DNA of 64,000 bases from Streptomyces tibetensis. GTDB lineage: Bacteria > Actinomycetota > Actinomycetes > Streptomycetales > Streptomycetaceae. Below, piece by piece: positions 7,571 through 16,073 of this stretch. The stretch's first letter is position 1, and every line of letters begins with the position of its first letter. The notes beneath the pieces were generated by a model, which was not told the origin of the DNA, did not search any database, and worked only from the letters and a program-made list of their open reading frames with translations. The position numbers and the translations under genes were made by a program. Location of the stretch: NCBI RefSeq assembly GCF_007655005.1, contig NZ_SZVW01000007.1, forward strand, positions 62,001 through 126,000, in the 5' to 3' direction.

Positions 7571-8800
7571 ATGGCACTCTCGGACATATCTCGCGTCGAG
7601 ATCGAGAAGGCGATCGAGGAGTGTGACCGGCTCGGGCGTGACGCCTTCCTGAAGACGTACGGGTTCCGGCGTGCACGTCGCTACGTGCTGGTGCACGAGG
7701 GCAGGGAGTACGACTCCAAGGCGATCGTAGGCGCGGCACACGGCTTCCTGCCGGGCGAACTCCCCCTGACCCCCGACACACCGGGCTTCTCCGGCGGCGC
7801 GGATCACGCCGCCCGCCGGCTCGAGCGGCTCGGCTACGACGTCGTCGACGAACCGGGGACGGGTGGGACGGCCCACGACGAGCTGATCCACCGCATCACC
7901 CACCTGCAGGTGAACCGCTCGGCGAGCCACCTGGCCCTGTACAAGCCGATCGCGCTGCTGTGGGCCATGGGGCGAGCACTGCGGGGCGAGCCCCGGCTCC
8001 TTCCCTGGACCGAGACCGAGGCAGCCCTCAAGCTGCTGCTGCGCAGGCACGGGCTGAGGGGCGAACGGCCCCGCCCGGACTACCCGATCGCGTCCCTCCA
8101 CCGGGATGGCATATGGGAGTTGCGCGAGTACACCGACCCGGTGACCACCGCCCACGGGGACGCGCGGGTGAAGCGCTGGTTCGCCACGAATCAACCCCTC
8201 GGCGGCCTCGCCGAGCCCGTGTACGACCTGTTCCAACACTCCACCGTGACGCGCCTGGCCGTCCTCGACCAGCTCGTGGGCACCTTCTTCGAGGACCTCG
8301 ACGCAGCCCCGCTCCTCACCGAAGTGGGCCTGGACGGCCTCGACCCGGCCGAACCGCGCACCGGGGCCGTCCGCGCACCGGAGCGATGGCTCCTCACCGC
8401 TGCCGAGTACGAACGCGGCTGCACGTTCGTCGAGGAACGCGAAGCACAGACCCACGGCCGCCGCCGCACCGGCACCACCCACCGCCCGGTCCGCTCCCGC
8501 ACCGCCCGCTATCTGGTTCTGAGCCGCAGCGGGGGCCGCTGCGAGAACCCCGAATGCACGGGCCAGCCGGCCGATGTGACCGACGACGACCACCCGATCC
8601 TGGAAGTCGACCACGTCGTCGACCTCACCCGGGGCGGCCGCGACCACCCGAGCCAGATGGTGGCCCTCTGCCCCAACTGCCATGCCGTCAAGACCCGAGG
8701 AAGCACGCGGGAGGCGCTGCGCGAGATCCTGCTCAGGGTGGCGTCGGAGCGGCATGCGGCGAGCGGTGGTGGAGGGGCTGCCGCCGGGCAGCCCCTCTAG
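7571..8800 (+). CDS. Modification-dependent HNH endonuclease, ScoMcrA/SprMcrA type (type IV restriction)
   Basis: A 409-aa protein in three parts. Residues 1-92 resemble the N-terminal head domain of ScoMcrA (RARRYVLVHEGREYDSKAIV, then GFSGGADHAARRLERLGYDV). Residues about 102-200 resemble the sulfur-binding domain that reads phosphorothioated DNA (LYKPIALLWAMGRALRG and DYPIASLHRDG). Residues 320-376 are an HNH nuclease with zinc ligands Cys324/Cys329 and Cys367/Cys370, the catalytic pair Asp347-His348 in EVDHVV, and His371. No SRA domain is evident, so the target may be phosphorothioate rather than 5-methylcytosine DNA. A TAGGGT hexamer ends 6 nt before the ATG, suggesting a leaderless mRNA. 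No methyltransferase or dnd genes are nearby, as expected for a stand-alone type IV enzyme. Confidence 0.82.
   Translation: MALSDISRVEIEKAIEECDRLGRDAFLKTYGFRRARRYVLVHEGREYDSKAIVGAAHGFLPGELPLTPDTPGFSGGADHAARRLERLGYDVVDEPGTGGTAHDELIHRITHLQVNRSASHLALYKPIALLWAMGRALRGEPRLLPWTETEAALKLLLRRHGLRGERPRPDYPIASLHRDGIWELREYTDPVTTAHGDARVKRWFATNQPLGGLAEPVYDLFQHSTVTRLAVLDQLVGTFFEDLDAAPLLTEVGLDGLDPAEPRTGAVRAPERWLLTAAEYERGCTFVEEREAQTHGRRRTGTTHRPVRSRTARYLVLSRSGGRCENPECTGQPADVTDDDHPILEVDHVVDLTRGGRDHPSQMVALCPNCHAVKTRGSTREALREILLRVASERHAASGGGGAAAGQPL
8772..8797 (+). terminator. Hairpin terminator inside the 3' end of the HNH gene
   Basis: Stem GAGGGGCTGCC (8772-8782) pairs perfectly with GGCAGCCCCTC (8787-8797) across a 4-nt loop and encodes the last residues before the TAG stop. 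A short direct repeat of CCCCCTCTAG follows. No T-run, as usual in Streptomyces. Confidence 0.55.
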
Positions 8801-8865
8801 CCCCCTCTAGCCCCCTCTGGACCGCTCTGTGGCGAGAAGGCGTCGGGTTCCGTCGCGCCCTGCGC

Positions 8866-9564
8866 TCACGTCGGGGCCACCGCGCGGCCCGTCTGTGGGG
8901 AGATCGTTCCCGCGCACAGGCCCCGGGACGCCAGGTTCTGGGCGATGCGGGGGATGGCCGCGAGGGTGTTGGCGGGCCCGTCGTGCATCAGGATGATCTG
9001 GCCGTTGGTGAGCCGGGCGGCGGACTGGACGATCGCCTCGGTGCTCGCGCCGTTCCAGTCCTGTGAGTCGGCCTGCCAGAGGACCTCCGTCAGGCCGTAC
9101 CGGGCCGCGACCGACCTCACCGTCGCGTTGGTCTCGCCGTACGGCGGGCGGAACAACTTCGGCGTGCCGCCCCCCGCGCCCGCGATGGCCTGCTGGGTAC
9201 GGGAGATCTCGGAGTCGATCTGCGCCTGGCTCAGCTGGGTCAGGTGCGGGTGTGTGTAGCTGTGGTTGGCGACCCACATGCCCGCGGCCACCTGCGCCCG
9301 GACCAGGGACGGGTTGGCCGCCGCGGACTGGCCCGCGTTGAACATCGTGGCCCGCAGCCCGCTTCGGCGGAGCGCGTCGAGCAGCTTCGTCGTGTTGCCG
9401 GAGGGGCCGTCGTCGAAGGTGAGCCCGACGTAGCCGGTGCAGGCGGCGGCCGGCGACGGTGCGGCGGTCGAGGCCGCGGCGGTCGTGATGGTCGTGGCGG
9501 TCGTGACGGCAAGGGCCGCGGCCGCCACCGTCGCGAGAACGGTCGGCACAGGCCTCCTCCTCAC
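8866..9564 (-). CDS. Secreted CE4 polysaccharide deacetylase (acetylxylan esterase-like)
   Basis: A 232-aa protein with all five NodB/CE4 motifs: TFDDGP (49-54), HSYTHPHL (from 101; metal ligands His101 and His105), RPPYG, DSQDW and LMHDG. Residues 1-31 form a signal peptide with an RRRP n-region and an Ala/Thr-rich core. The GTG at 9564 is chosen because it overlaps the stop of the upstream xylanase gene as GTGA and keeps the positive n-region; a GTG at 9549 preceded by AGGAGG is the alternative. Coupling to a GH11 xylanase recalls the xylanase-axeA pair known in S. lividans, so removal of acetyl groups from xylan is the likely role; chitooligosaccharide is the other option. Confidence 0.9.
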   Translation of the reverse strand: MRRRPVPTVLATVAAAALAVTTATTITTAAASTAAPSPAAACTGYVGLTFDDGPSGNTTKLLDALRRSGLRATMFNAGQSAAANPSLVRAQVAAGMWVANHSYTHPHLTQLSQAQIDSEISRTQQAIAGAGGGTPKLFRPPYGETNATVRSVAARYGLTEVLWQADSQDWNGASTEAIVQSAARLTNGQIILMHDGPANTLAAIPRIAQNLASRGLCAGTISPQTGRAVAPT

Positions 9565-10238
9565 GACCCCACCCTGATGCTGGAGTTGCCGCTGCTCCGG
9601 TAACCCTCGGTCGCCATGATCATGTAGTACTTGAAGTTGCCCAGGGGCATCCCGGCCCGGGCCCACGCGTCGAAGTGGTTGCCGGCCGTGATGGTGCCGC
9701 CCGTCCGCTTCGACTGCCGCACGCTCCAGTACTGGTCGAAGGTGCGTACACCCTCGACGGACGGGGCGTTGTACCGCGTCGTCTTGTAGATGTCGTACGT
9801 ACCGCCGTCGCTGGTGACGGTGCCCTTGTAGGTGCCGGTGGGCCGGTAGGTGCCCCAGTTGTCGACGATGTAGTACTCGACGAGCGGGTTCGCCGTCCAG
9901 CCGTACAGGGTCAGGTAGGCGTTGCCGGACGGGTTGAACGTGCCCGAGTACGTCACGGTCCGGCGGGCCCCGGTGCTCCAGCCCTTGCCCGCGACGAAGT
10001 TCCCGGTGTTGCGCCATGAGGTGCTGTAACTGCCGCCGGAGGACAGGGTCATGGAGACCGTGCCGGGTGCGTCCGTCCAGAACGAGTAGTGGTAGCCGTT
10101 GTTGGTGCCCGTCTGGTTCGTGGTGACGACGGTGTCGGCGTGCGCGGTGCCCGGCATGGTGAGCGCCGCGGCCGCGACCAGCAGCATGGTGCAGGTGCTG
10201 CTGATGAGCAGCCGGAAGCGGCTCGGTGACTTCTTCAT
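9561..10238 (-). CDS. GH11 endo-1,4-beta-xylanase, secreted
   Basis: A 225-aa enzyme with signal peptide (KKSPSRFR n-region, hydrophobic core to about residue 30, cleavage near AHA-DTV). The catalytic nucleophile is Glu121 in [14 protein letters not shown] and the acid/base is Glu211 in ATEGYRSSG. It is a catalytic domain only; the C-terminal binding module of XlnB-type enzymes is absent, as in XlnC-type enzymes. The ATG at 10238 has a GAGGAGGA site 9 nt upstream. Its stop overlaps the start of the CE4 deacetylase, so the two are translated together. Confidence 0.96.
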   Translation of the reverse strand: MKKSPSRFRLLISSTCTMLLVAAAALTMPGTAHADTVVTTNQTGTNNGYHYSFWTDAPGTVSMTLSSGGSYSTSWRNTGNFVAGKGWSTGARRTVTYSGTFNPSGNAYLTLYGWTANPLVEYYIVDNWGTYRPTGTYKGTVTSDGGTYDIYKTTRYNAPSVEGVRTFDQYWSVRQSKRTGGTITAGNHFDAWARAGMPLGNFKYYMIMATEGYRSSGNSSIRVGS

Positions 10239-10280
10239 GGGGGTGCTTCCTCCTCGTCCGAGTGGGGTGGGTCGACGGGG

Positions 10281-10360
10281 GAGCTCTGTCAATCGGGGAG
10301 TGTTGGCCGGGCCCTCTCAACTGTCAATAGTTTCGGCTGTGTCTGCGAAATGTTCGGGAT
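10281..10360 (-). promoter_or_regulatory. Xylanase operon control region
   Basis: On the minus strand ATTGACAG occurs twice, at 10328-10321 and 10293-10286, 35 bp apart; each contains a perfect -35-like TTGACA. GCCGAAACTATTGACAG joins a CGAAA half-site to the distal copy, and CGAAA/TTTCG half-sites continue to about 10355. CGAAA-N-TTTCG elements are known at Streptomyces xylan-degradation genes, so xylose-responsive repression is plausible but not shown. The remaining bases between the xylanase and the next gene hold nothing else I can identify. Confidence 0.45.
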
Positions 10361-10596
10361 GGTGTGAGGGTGGGCCGTCGCGTATTTTCGCTGCTCATAC
10401 GGGAGTTGGCGGTGCGGAGAGGTGAATTCCGTGCGATGTGAAGTCATCGGGGCGTGCGGAATTCAGGGTTCCTCTACTCGAATGTTTCGGAGTGCTTCCG
10501 GATCAAACCCCGGTCATGTCACCCGCCGGACCGGCGAAATCCGGCCTCATCGCATTTCGCGAGAATGTCGCAGGCCGGCCGATGTACTCTCCGCGA

Positions 10597-11193
10597 GTGA
10601 CATCAACGTCCGCCGCCACACCCGCCACTCCGTCCGAGAAGGACGCCGAGTGCCTCGCCCTCACCCGCGTTCTGCGCCGCCGAGGCGTGCTGGTGCTCTC
10701 CGTGTTCGCCCTGCTGTGGGCCGCGGCGGCGGCCTCCGGGACCGGCTCGGCGACGGACGTCGTGCCGCTCTGCATCGAAGTGGCGGCGCTGCTGCTCACC
10801 GCGGCGGCGATCCACCTGGGGTATCGCAAGGGCGCCACGCCCTCGCCCCGGACGGTGAACCTGCCCGCCCACTGGGCGCGCGGCGTCGGCATCGTCAACA
10901 CCGTCGAGCTGGTGGCCGTCTTCGCCGTCATCGCCGCGTCCAACGCCGCAGGCCGGCCCGAGGTCGTCCCCGCGGGCATCGCCCTCGTCGTGGGCCTGCA
11001 CTTCTTCCCGCTCGCCCGTCTGTACGACCAGTGGCAGTACCGGTGGACGGCGTCACTGCTGACGGCCGTCGCGGTCACCGGGTTCGTCCTCGTCGCGGCC
11101 GGTCTCGCGAGCGAGACCGTGCGGGTCGTGGTGGGCCTGGGCAGCGCGCTGGTGCTGTGGGCCTCGTCGTACCACCTGGCGCTGCGGGGGTAG
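10597..11193 (+). CDS. Multi-pass membrane protein of unknown function
   Basis: A 198-aa protein with about five hydrophobic segments and a soluble N-terminal 30 residues. The start is taken as the GTG at 10597 because TACTCT (10585-10590) ends exactly 6 nt before it, the spacing of Streptomyces leaderless promoters; an ATG at 10582 is in frame but would include the -10 box. I do not recognise a family with confidence; FPLARLYDQWQYR is a distinctive loop. Confidence 0.7.
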   Translation: MTSTSAATPATPSEKDAECLALTRVLRRRGVLVLSVFALLWAAAAASGTGSATDVVPLCIEVAALLLTAAAIHLGYRKGATPSPRTVNLPAHWARGVGIVNTVELVAVFAVIAASNAAGRPEVVPAGIALVVGLHFFPLARLYDQWQYRWTASLLTAVAVTGFVLVAAGLASETVRVVVGLGSALVLWASSYHLALRG

Positions 11194-11259
11194 GTGCCGC
11201 CCACGCCGGGTTGGCCCGGCACGGTCAGGCGACCGGGATGCGCGCGCCTCCGGCTCGGC

Positions 11260-11574
11260 TCACTCAGCCGCGTAGGCCCCCGTCAGGTAGTCCAGCTCGG
11301 GATTGGGCGGACCGCACTGGAGGATCGCGTCCACCTCCGGCCACACCTCGACGGGCACGCGGTAGCAGTAGATCATCCAGGGATCGTCGGCATCCGGCTT
11401 GATCACCTCTCGCAACAGCAGGAGCTGTTCACGGCTGATGGGGTGCTCCGTACGCAAGGTGTCGTCCGCCTTGCTGAACCCCTCCAGAACCCAGATGGCG
11501 TCGGGCGCTTCCGGCAGCACTTCTTGGTCCTCAGGTGCTGTGCCAGGCCGCTGCCCGGGGTCCGGTGTCGTCAC
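11260..11574 (-). CDS. Small conserved hypothetical protein
   Basis: A 104-aa soluble protein: a Pro/Glu-rich start, then AIWVLEGFSKADDTLRTEHP and MIYCYRVPVEVWPEVDAIL. Its ATG overlaps the stop of the VOC gene by 4 bp (ATGA), so the two are coupled. Function unknown. Confidence 0.65.
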   Translation of the reverse strand: MTTPDPGQRPGTAPEDQEVLPEAPDAIWVLEGFSKADDTLRTEHPISREQLLLLREVIKPDADDPWMIYCYRVPVEVWPEVDAILQCGPPNPELDYLTGAYAAE

Positions 11575-11951
11575 AGCGGGTTGAGGCGGGCCTTGAGGAG
11601 GCAGAACTCATTGCCCTCGGGGTCCATGAGAACGTGCCACTGCTCCTCGCCGGTCTGGCCGATGTCGGCCGGGCGCGCCCCGAGCTTCAGGAGGCGTTCG
11701 AGCTCGGCGTCCTGATCGCGGTCGGTGGCGTTGACGTCGATGTGCAGCCGGGACTTCCCGGGCTCCGGCTCGTCCCTGCGGCTGAGGATGATCGTCGGCT
11801 GCGGGCCGCCGAACCCTTCGCGCGGGCCGATCTCGAGAGTGCCGTCCTCCTCGCGGTCGAGTACGACGAAGTCCAGGACCTCGCACCAGAATCGTGCCAG
11901 CACCTCGGGGTCGCGGCAGCCGAGCACGAGCTCACTGATACGACATGCCAT
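11571..11951 (-). CDS. VOC (glyoxalase/bleomycin-resistance) family protein
   Basis: A 126-aa protein with paired beta-alpha-beta-beta-beta modules: ISELVLGCRDPEVLARFWCE at the start and HVLMDPEGNEFCLL at the end, the second carrying the usual metal-site glutamate. Short single-chain VOC proteins of this type often bind antibiotics or act on small metabolites; the ligand is unknown. First gene of a two-gene coupled unit. Confidence 0.85.
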   Translation of the reverse strand: MACRISELVLGCRDPEVLARFWCEVLDFVVLDREEDGTLEIGPREGFGGPQPTIILSRRDEPEPGKSRLHIDVNATDRDQDAELERLLKLGARPADIGQTGEEQWHVLMDPEGNEFCLLKARLNPL

Positions 11952-12165
11952 GGACGAAACCCACTCTCAGTGTCGGAACAGCCGGGGGCATCACGCGCGG
12001 AGCCATCGAGCAGCCCGCAGCGGGAACGCGCTCGTGACCGTACCGGGCGGGACGAGCCGCTGCGAATGCTTTTCGGTAGGTGCCCATTGCCCACGTGTAG
12101 AAATTCTGGGCAAATCTTATGACATACCGCACAGCCGACGTAGGACGGCGAGGGCGACATGCCCT

Positions 12166-12822
12166 TCAGGACAGTCCGTTCGGCGGGCCGAAATACAGGA
12201 CGGTCCCGGGCGGAACCGGTCCCTCGCCCGCGTAGGTATCGCCCAGCGATGCCGCTGGCGCGTCGTCCTCGGCGAGCGTCAGGCTGGGCCAGGGCCCGGC
12301 GAGCGCTGCGTCGTCCAGGGTGATGCCGAGGTGCTCGAGTACGAGGGCCACCACTGGAGCCATCCCGGCGCCCTCGCCTCCGTGTGCGGCGAGCGCCTCC
12401 TCCACCCGATCCCACCAGGGGCCGAACGGTTCGGACCGGCTGTGCTGCATCCCGGGCTCGAAGTACTCGACACACTCTCCGTCGCGCCAGTACTGGAAGA
12501 CGTCGATTCCTTCGGTAGTCGCCACGCTGTACGTCTCAGTTCCCCGAGACAACTCCGCGAGCAATTCTTCCCCGAAGCCGATGCCACCGTCCTCCTCGAC
12601 GCAGAAGGCCCATTCACCGATCCTGCCGGCCCGCAGCAGCGAGACCGTCCCGTCACCTGATTCGCCCGAGACCAAGTCCGAGGCCGTGTCCCAGTCGAGC
12701 AGACGTGCCTGGTTCGGGTCGGCCCCGTACCGGGCGAACACCTCCTCGGGGCCGAGAGCGCGGGTGAAGGTCGCGCATAGCCAAGCCCTCGCCCAGTCCA
12801 GCGAATCCCCGTCTGCTTGCAT
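12166..12822 (-). CDS. DUF6461 family protein
   Basis: A 218-aa soluble acidic protein. It has the DUF6461 pattern: DWARAWLCATFTRALGPEEV near the start, GEWAFCVEEDGGIGF in the middle and a C-terminal PWPSLTLAED. Function unknown; some family members lie near polymorphic-toxin immunity proteins but no toxin is seen here. The ATG at 12822 has GGAGG 9 nt upstream. Confidence 0.7.
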   Translation of the reverse strand: MQADGDSLDWARAWLCATFTRALGPEEVFARYGADPNQARLLDWDTASDLVSGESGDGTVSLLRAGRIGEWAFCVEEDGGIGFGEELLAELSRGTETYSVATTEGIDVFQYWRDGECVEYFEPGMQHSRSEPFGPWWDRVEEALAAHGGEGAGMAPVVALVLEHLGITLDDAALAGPWPSLTLAEDDAPAASLGDTYAGEGPVPPGTVLYFGPPNGLS

Positions 12823-13389
12823 GATCTGCCTCCGTCCTTCACCCGGGCATTGGCTGCCGGAGTAGAGCTCTCCGTGCTTCCCGCAGTGGGCCAAGCACGC
12901 CGGGGAGCCCGGATCATGATGCCTGGTTCATGCGGTGGGATCGGGACCGGGCAGGGCACTCAGCGGAATTCTGCCCGGTGAAGCAGATGCGGAAGGGGCC
13001 GCGAGCGGTTGCACCAGCCCACCTGTCACGCCCGGCCAGGGCACCTCAACAGGATCCTGTTACGAGCTCCAGGGAAAGGTCACATGGAATCAGGCGAGTT
13101 CCTCGCGTATCCGACGCAGTGAGTGCGCCTGCGAAGAGTCACCAGGCAGTCCGCGTACATGGCTCGACGGTCCAGCAGCCTGTTGTCCCTGACGGTCCGT
13201 CGCCACCGCAGGTGTCGCCCCGATGCCGAGCACCGCTCCCAGTGCCGCCTCCACGAGCCGCCGGCACCACTCAACCGGGCCGGTCCTACCGGTAATTCGC
13301 TTGCCCAGGCCAGGGGGCAACGCTGCACTGTGGCTACCGGACACCACGAGTGGTCGTGGTGGACGTATCCCGAGGAGGCCGCGGCAACG
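12823..13389. other. 567-bp region without a supported gene
   Basis: This stretch between the DUF6461 gene and the Eis-like gene has no open frame I trust. On the minus strand a 58-codon tail ending SLRRIREELA at 13090 reads like a protein C-terminus but has no recognisable domain or start, so it may be a gene remnant. Confidence 0.4.
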
Positions 13390-14727
13390 ATGGAGATCCG
13401 TCCCACGACCGACAAGGATCTCGACGTCTTCGTCGACACCGTTCATGCCGCGTTCGGGCACTTCCCGCAGACCCCGGTCGAGGGCGGCGGGCTTTGGTGG
13501 TCGGCGCTCGAAACGGACCGCTGCCTACTCGCCCTGACGGCGGACGGCCGACCCGTCGGCACCGCCGCCACGCACTCCTTCGAGCTCACCCTGCCCGGCG
13601 AGACCCTCGTCCCGGCCCCCGGGGTGACCGCCGTCGGCGTCCTGCCTTCGCACCGGCGCCAGGGCGTGCTCACCGCGATGATGCGGTATCAGCTCGCCGA
13701 GCTGCGGGCCCGCGGGGAGCTCCTGTCCGTGCTGCTGGCCTCCGAAGCCTCGATCTACGGCAGGTTCGGCTACGGACCGGCGACCTACACGGCGCAGCTG
13801 AAGGTGCCGCGTCACGAGGCAGCCCTCGCGACGCCCCGGGCACGCGAACTGGCCGACGGGCCGACGCCCGGTTCGGGCGACGGCTCGGGCAATGGCCCGG
13901 GCCACGGCTCGGGCGACGCCTCCCGCCACGACCCGGGCAGCGGCTCGGACGACGGCCCGGGCAGCGGCCCGGTCGACGGACCGGACAACGGCTCGGTCGA
14001 GGTGCTGCGCCGGTCCGAGTGCGGCGGGATTCTGGAGGAGGTCTACGACCGGTATCGCCGCGCCCAACCCGGCGCGCTCTCCCGGCCGCACCGCTGGTGG
14101 GCCCTGCGGGCGGGGCAGCCCCCGATCTCGCGGGAGCCGCGCTACATCGCTGTTCACCGGGACGCAGACGGACTCCCGGACGGGTACGCCAGCTACTCGA
14201 TCGAGTCCGGCACCCTGACGGTCGACGAGACCATCGCCACCGACGACGCGGTCTTCACGGCCCTGGCCCGGTTCGCCCTCGCACACGACCTGGTGTCCCA
14301 GGTCGTGTTCAAGCACCTCCAGCCCGAACACCCGCTGCGGCGGCAGCTCGCGGACTTCCGCGCCGGCCAGGTGAGCGGCGACATGGACTGGCTCTGGGTG
14401 CGGCTGCTGGACGTCCCGCGTGCGCTGACCGCGCGCGGCTGGTTCACGGACGGCGAGCTCGTCCTCGACGTCCACGACCCGTTCCTCGGCGAACGCGACC
14501 GCTACCTGCTGACCGTCCGGAACGGCAAGGCCGACTGCGCCCCGACGGACCGCAAGCCCGACCTCTCCCTCGACATCCGCGACCTTGGCTCGGTCTACCT
14601 CGGCGGCACCGCCCCGAGCACGCTCGTGCGCGCCGGACACATCCTGGCCCACCACCCGGACGCGGCCGCCCTCGCCGACACACTCTTTCGGGCCGAGCGC
14701 TCCCCGCACTGCCTGCACTGGTTCTGA
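13390..14727 (+). CDS. Eis-like GNAT acetyltransferase with low-complexity insert
   Basis: A 445-aa protein with the three-part build of Eis-type enzymes: N-terminal GNAT (MEIRPTTDKDLDVFVDTVHA; acetyl-CoA loop VGVLPSHRRQGVLTAMM about residue 80-96), a second GNAT-like region, and an SCP2-like C-terminal domain (GELVLDVHDPFLGERDRYLL). The final aromatic residues (HCLHWF) fit the family, where the C-terminal carboxylate acts in catalysis. Unusually, residues about 157-204 are a Gly/Ser/Asp/Pro repeat encoded by 12-bp units like GGCTCGGGCGAC. Eis proteins acetylate amines of aminoglycosides; the substrate here is not known. The ATG at 13390 starts the conserved domain. Confidence 0.88.
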   Translation: MEIRPTTDKDLDVFVDTVHAAFGHFPQTPVEGGGLWWSALETDRCLLALTADGRPVGTAATHSFELTLPGETLVPAPGVTAVGVLPSHRRQGVLTAMMRYQLAELRARGELLSVLLASEASIYGRFGYGPATYTAQLKVPRHEAALATPRARELADGPTPGSGDGSGNGPGHGSGDASRHDPGSGSDDGPGSGPVDGPDNGSVEVLRRSECGGILEEVYDRYRRAQPGALSRPHRWWALRAGQPPISREPRYIAVHRDADGLPDGYASYSIESGTLTVDETIATDDAVFTALARFALAHDLVSQVVFKHLQPEHPLRRQLADFRAGQVSGDMDWLWVRLLDVPRALTARGWFTDGELVLDVHDPFLGERDRYLLTVRNGKADCAPTDRKPDLSLDIRDLGSVYLGGTAPSTLVRAGHILAHHPDAAALADTLFRAERSPHCLHWF

Positions 14728-14763
14728 CCCACGCCTCGCAGACCGGCACAGCCGGACACGGCC

Positions 14764-14800
14764 GGGGCCCCGGTCACATGAACACCGCGACCGGGACCCC
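14764..14800. terminator. Hairpin between convergent genes
   Basis: GGGGCCCCGGTC (14764-14775) pairs with GACCGGGACCCC (14789-14800), 11 of 12 positions, with a 13-nt loop. It serves the Eis-like gene and probably the converging infA paralog. To its right (14808-14908) lies low-complexity DNA made of CTGCCG and GCTACG hexamers. Confidence 0.55.
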
Positions 14801-14908
14801 GAGATCAGCTGCTGCCGCTGCCGCTGCCGCTGGCGCTACGGCTACGGCCACCGCCATGACTGCGGCAGCGGCTACGGCTACGGCAACGGCGGAAATCGCC
14901 GCCCGCCG

Positions 14909-15133
14909 CTAGTTCCGGAACCGGAACACGATCCGCCCGCGCGTCAGGTCGTACGGCGGGAGTTCCACCAGTACCCGGTCCTCCGGCAAGATCTTGATGT
15001 AGTTCTTGCGGATCTTCCCGCTGATGTGCGCGAGCACCTGGTGGCCGTTCTCCAGCTCCACGGTGAACATGGCGCTGCGCAGGCATTCGACGACCCTGCC
15101 CTCGACCTCGATGACGTTCTTGTTCTTCGTCAT
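14909..15133 (-). CDS. infA: Translation initiation factor IF-1 (accessory paralog)
   Basis: A 74-aa S1-fold protein: [40 protein letters not shown] and [13 protein letters not shown] cover the whole IF-1 family. The usual Streptomyces infA begins MAKKQGAIEIEG in the ribosomal-protein region; this copy ([12 protein letters not shown]) is different and is not beside ribosomal genes, so it is a paralog. Its ATG overlaps the stop of an upstream GNAT gene (ATGA), so it is translated with it. IF-1 blocks the ribosomal A site during initiation; a variant could alter initiation under antibiotic or other stress, which is inference. Confidence 0.93.
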   Translation of the reverse strand: MTKNKNVIEVEGRVVECLRSAMFTVELENGHQVLAHISGKIRKNYIKILPEDRVLVELPPYDLTRGRIVFRFRN

Positions 15134-15924
15134 CGGACCAGCTCCAGGTTGCTGCTCATCGGCCGGGCGCCGACGCTCTCGAACAGCGCCGTGGCCGCGT
15201 GGTTGGACTCGTGGACCTCGGTCCAGGCCGTGGTGAACCCGGAGCGGTGCGCCGTCAGCAGCGCATGGGCCAGCAGGGCTCGCCCGATGCCGCGGCGCTG
15301 CTCGCCTGCCCGGACCGCGACCAGGCCGATGCGCGGCCGGATCGCCGTCACCACCCGGATCAGCCCCAGGTAGCGGCCGGGCGCCGCGGCCACCGCGTAC
15401 TTCGTCGGGTCGACGACGGTGTCGCCCTCGGTGTGGGGCAGCACCTCCGCGGGCATCGACTGCCACCACCCGACCGTCGCCTCGACCTCGTGCCGGATCG
15501 CACGGTCCACCTCGCGCAGCAGACCCTCGTCCGCCTGACCGGCGGGCACGATCGTCACGCCCGAAGGCGGCAGGACCCCTTCGAGCCCTGTGGCCCTCGG
15601 GTCGGTCGATACGGCGTACTCCCACTCGCGGCGCCGGACCGTGAAACCGGCGCGTCGCCAGCCGGCCGTCAGCTCGACGTCCGCTTCGTCGACCACCGTG
15701 TACAGCGGCGCCGGCAGTTTTGCCACCATCACCTCGGCGAGCCGGTCGAAGGCGATGTCATGCCAGGCGTCGATGCTGACGAACAAGCGGCCGTCGGGGC
15801 GGTGGTGCGCATGGCCGCGGCCGACCACCAGGTCGTCGTCCAGCGCGTGCCATTGCCTGTACGCGACGCGCGTGATCGTCACCGCGTTCTCGCTCAGGCC
15901 GGATGCGAAAGGCTTTGTGTCCAT
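15130..15924 (-). CDS. GNAT acetyltransferase coupled to IF-1 paralog
   Basis: A 264-aa protein. The C-terminal half is a GNAT domain: [20 protein letters not shown] carries the acetyl-CoA loop, followed by [20 protein letters not shown]. The N-terminal half (residues 1-130) is less conserved and may be a degenerate second GNAT fold. It is preceded by a short leader reading frame, a hairpin that ends 5 nt before AAGGGAGA, and a promoter resembling those of WblC/WhiB7-controlled genes. With IF-1 as partner this suggests a response to translation inhibitors. Substrate unknown. Confidence 0.85.
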   Translation of the reverse strand: MDTKPFASGLSENAVTITRVAYRQWHALDDDLVVGRGHAHHRPDGRLFVSIDAWHDIAFDRLAEVMVAKLPAPLYTVVDEADVELTAGWRRAGFTVRRREWEYAVSTDPRATGLEGVLPPSGVTIVPAGQADEGLLREVDRAIRHEVEATVGWWQSMPAEVLPHTEGDTVVDPTKYAVAAAPGRYLGLIRVVTAIRPRIGLVAVRAGEQRRGIGRALLAHALLTAHRSGFTTAWTEVHESNHAATALFESVGARPMSSNLELVR

Positions 15925-15937
15925 CGGAGTCTCCCTT

Positions 15938-15968
15938 CCAGGAGTGCCTCGGTCTCAGGCGCTCCTGG
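15938..15968 (-). promoter_or_regulatory. Hairpin next to the ribosome binding site, possible attenuator
   Basis: On the minus strand CCAGGAG-C-GCCT, loop GAGACCG, AGGC-A-CTCCTGG forms an 11-bp stem with one mismatch. It ends 14 nt before the GNAT ATG and is followed at once by AAGGGAGA, the ribosome binding site. There is no T-run, so control of translation or mRNA shape is more likely than a classical intrinsic terminator. Confidence 0.5.
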
Positions 15969-15980
15969 CGACACCGAACG

Positions 15981-16034
15981 TCAGCCGCCGGACCGTGACG
16001 GATCGAGGGAGCACCCACGGGTAACTGCGTTCAC
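15981..16034 (-). CDS. Candidate 17-aa leader peptide upstream of the GNAT-infA operon
   Basis: A GTG start at 16034 preceded by a very strong site (AGGAGGTGA, 5-6 nt spacing) opens a frame VNAVTRGCSLDPSRSGG that stops at 15981, 12 nt before the hairpin at 15938-15968 and 56 nt before the GNAT start. The site is stronger than that of the GNAT gene itself, so ribosomes should load here first. Stalling on this peptide could change the downstream hairpin. Confidence 0.5.
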   Translation of the reverse strand: MNAVTRGCSLDPSRSGG

Positions 16035-16073
16035 GGGGCTCACCTCCTACGTCGCTTTCACGGTCCGACCGGG

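Noticed and set aside
12930..13460. Several 85-123 codon frames on both strands
   Set aside because: No domain, no ribosome binding site and mutual overlap; at best one is a decayed gene tail.
14808..14908. Protein-coding extension of Ala/Ala/Thr repeats
   Set aside because: Low-complexity hexamer DNA beyond the terminator of the Eis-like gene, with no ribosome binding site.
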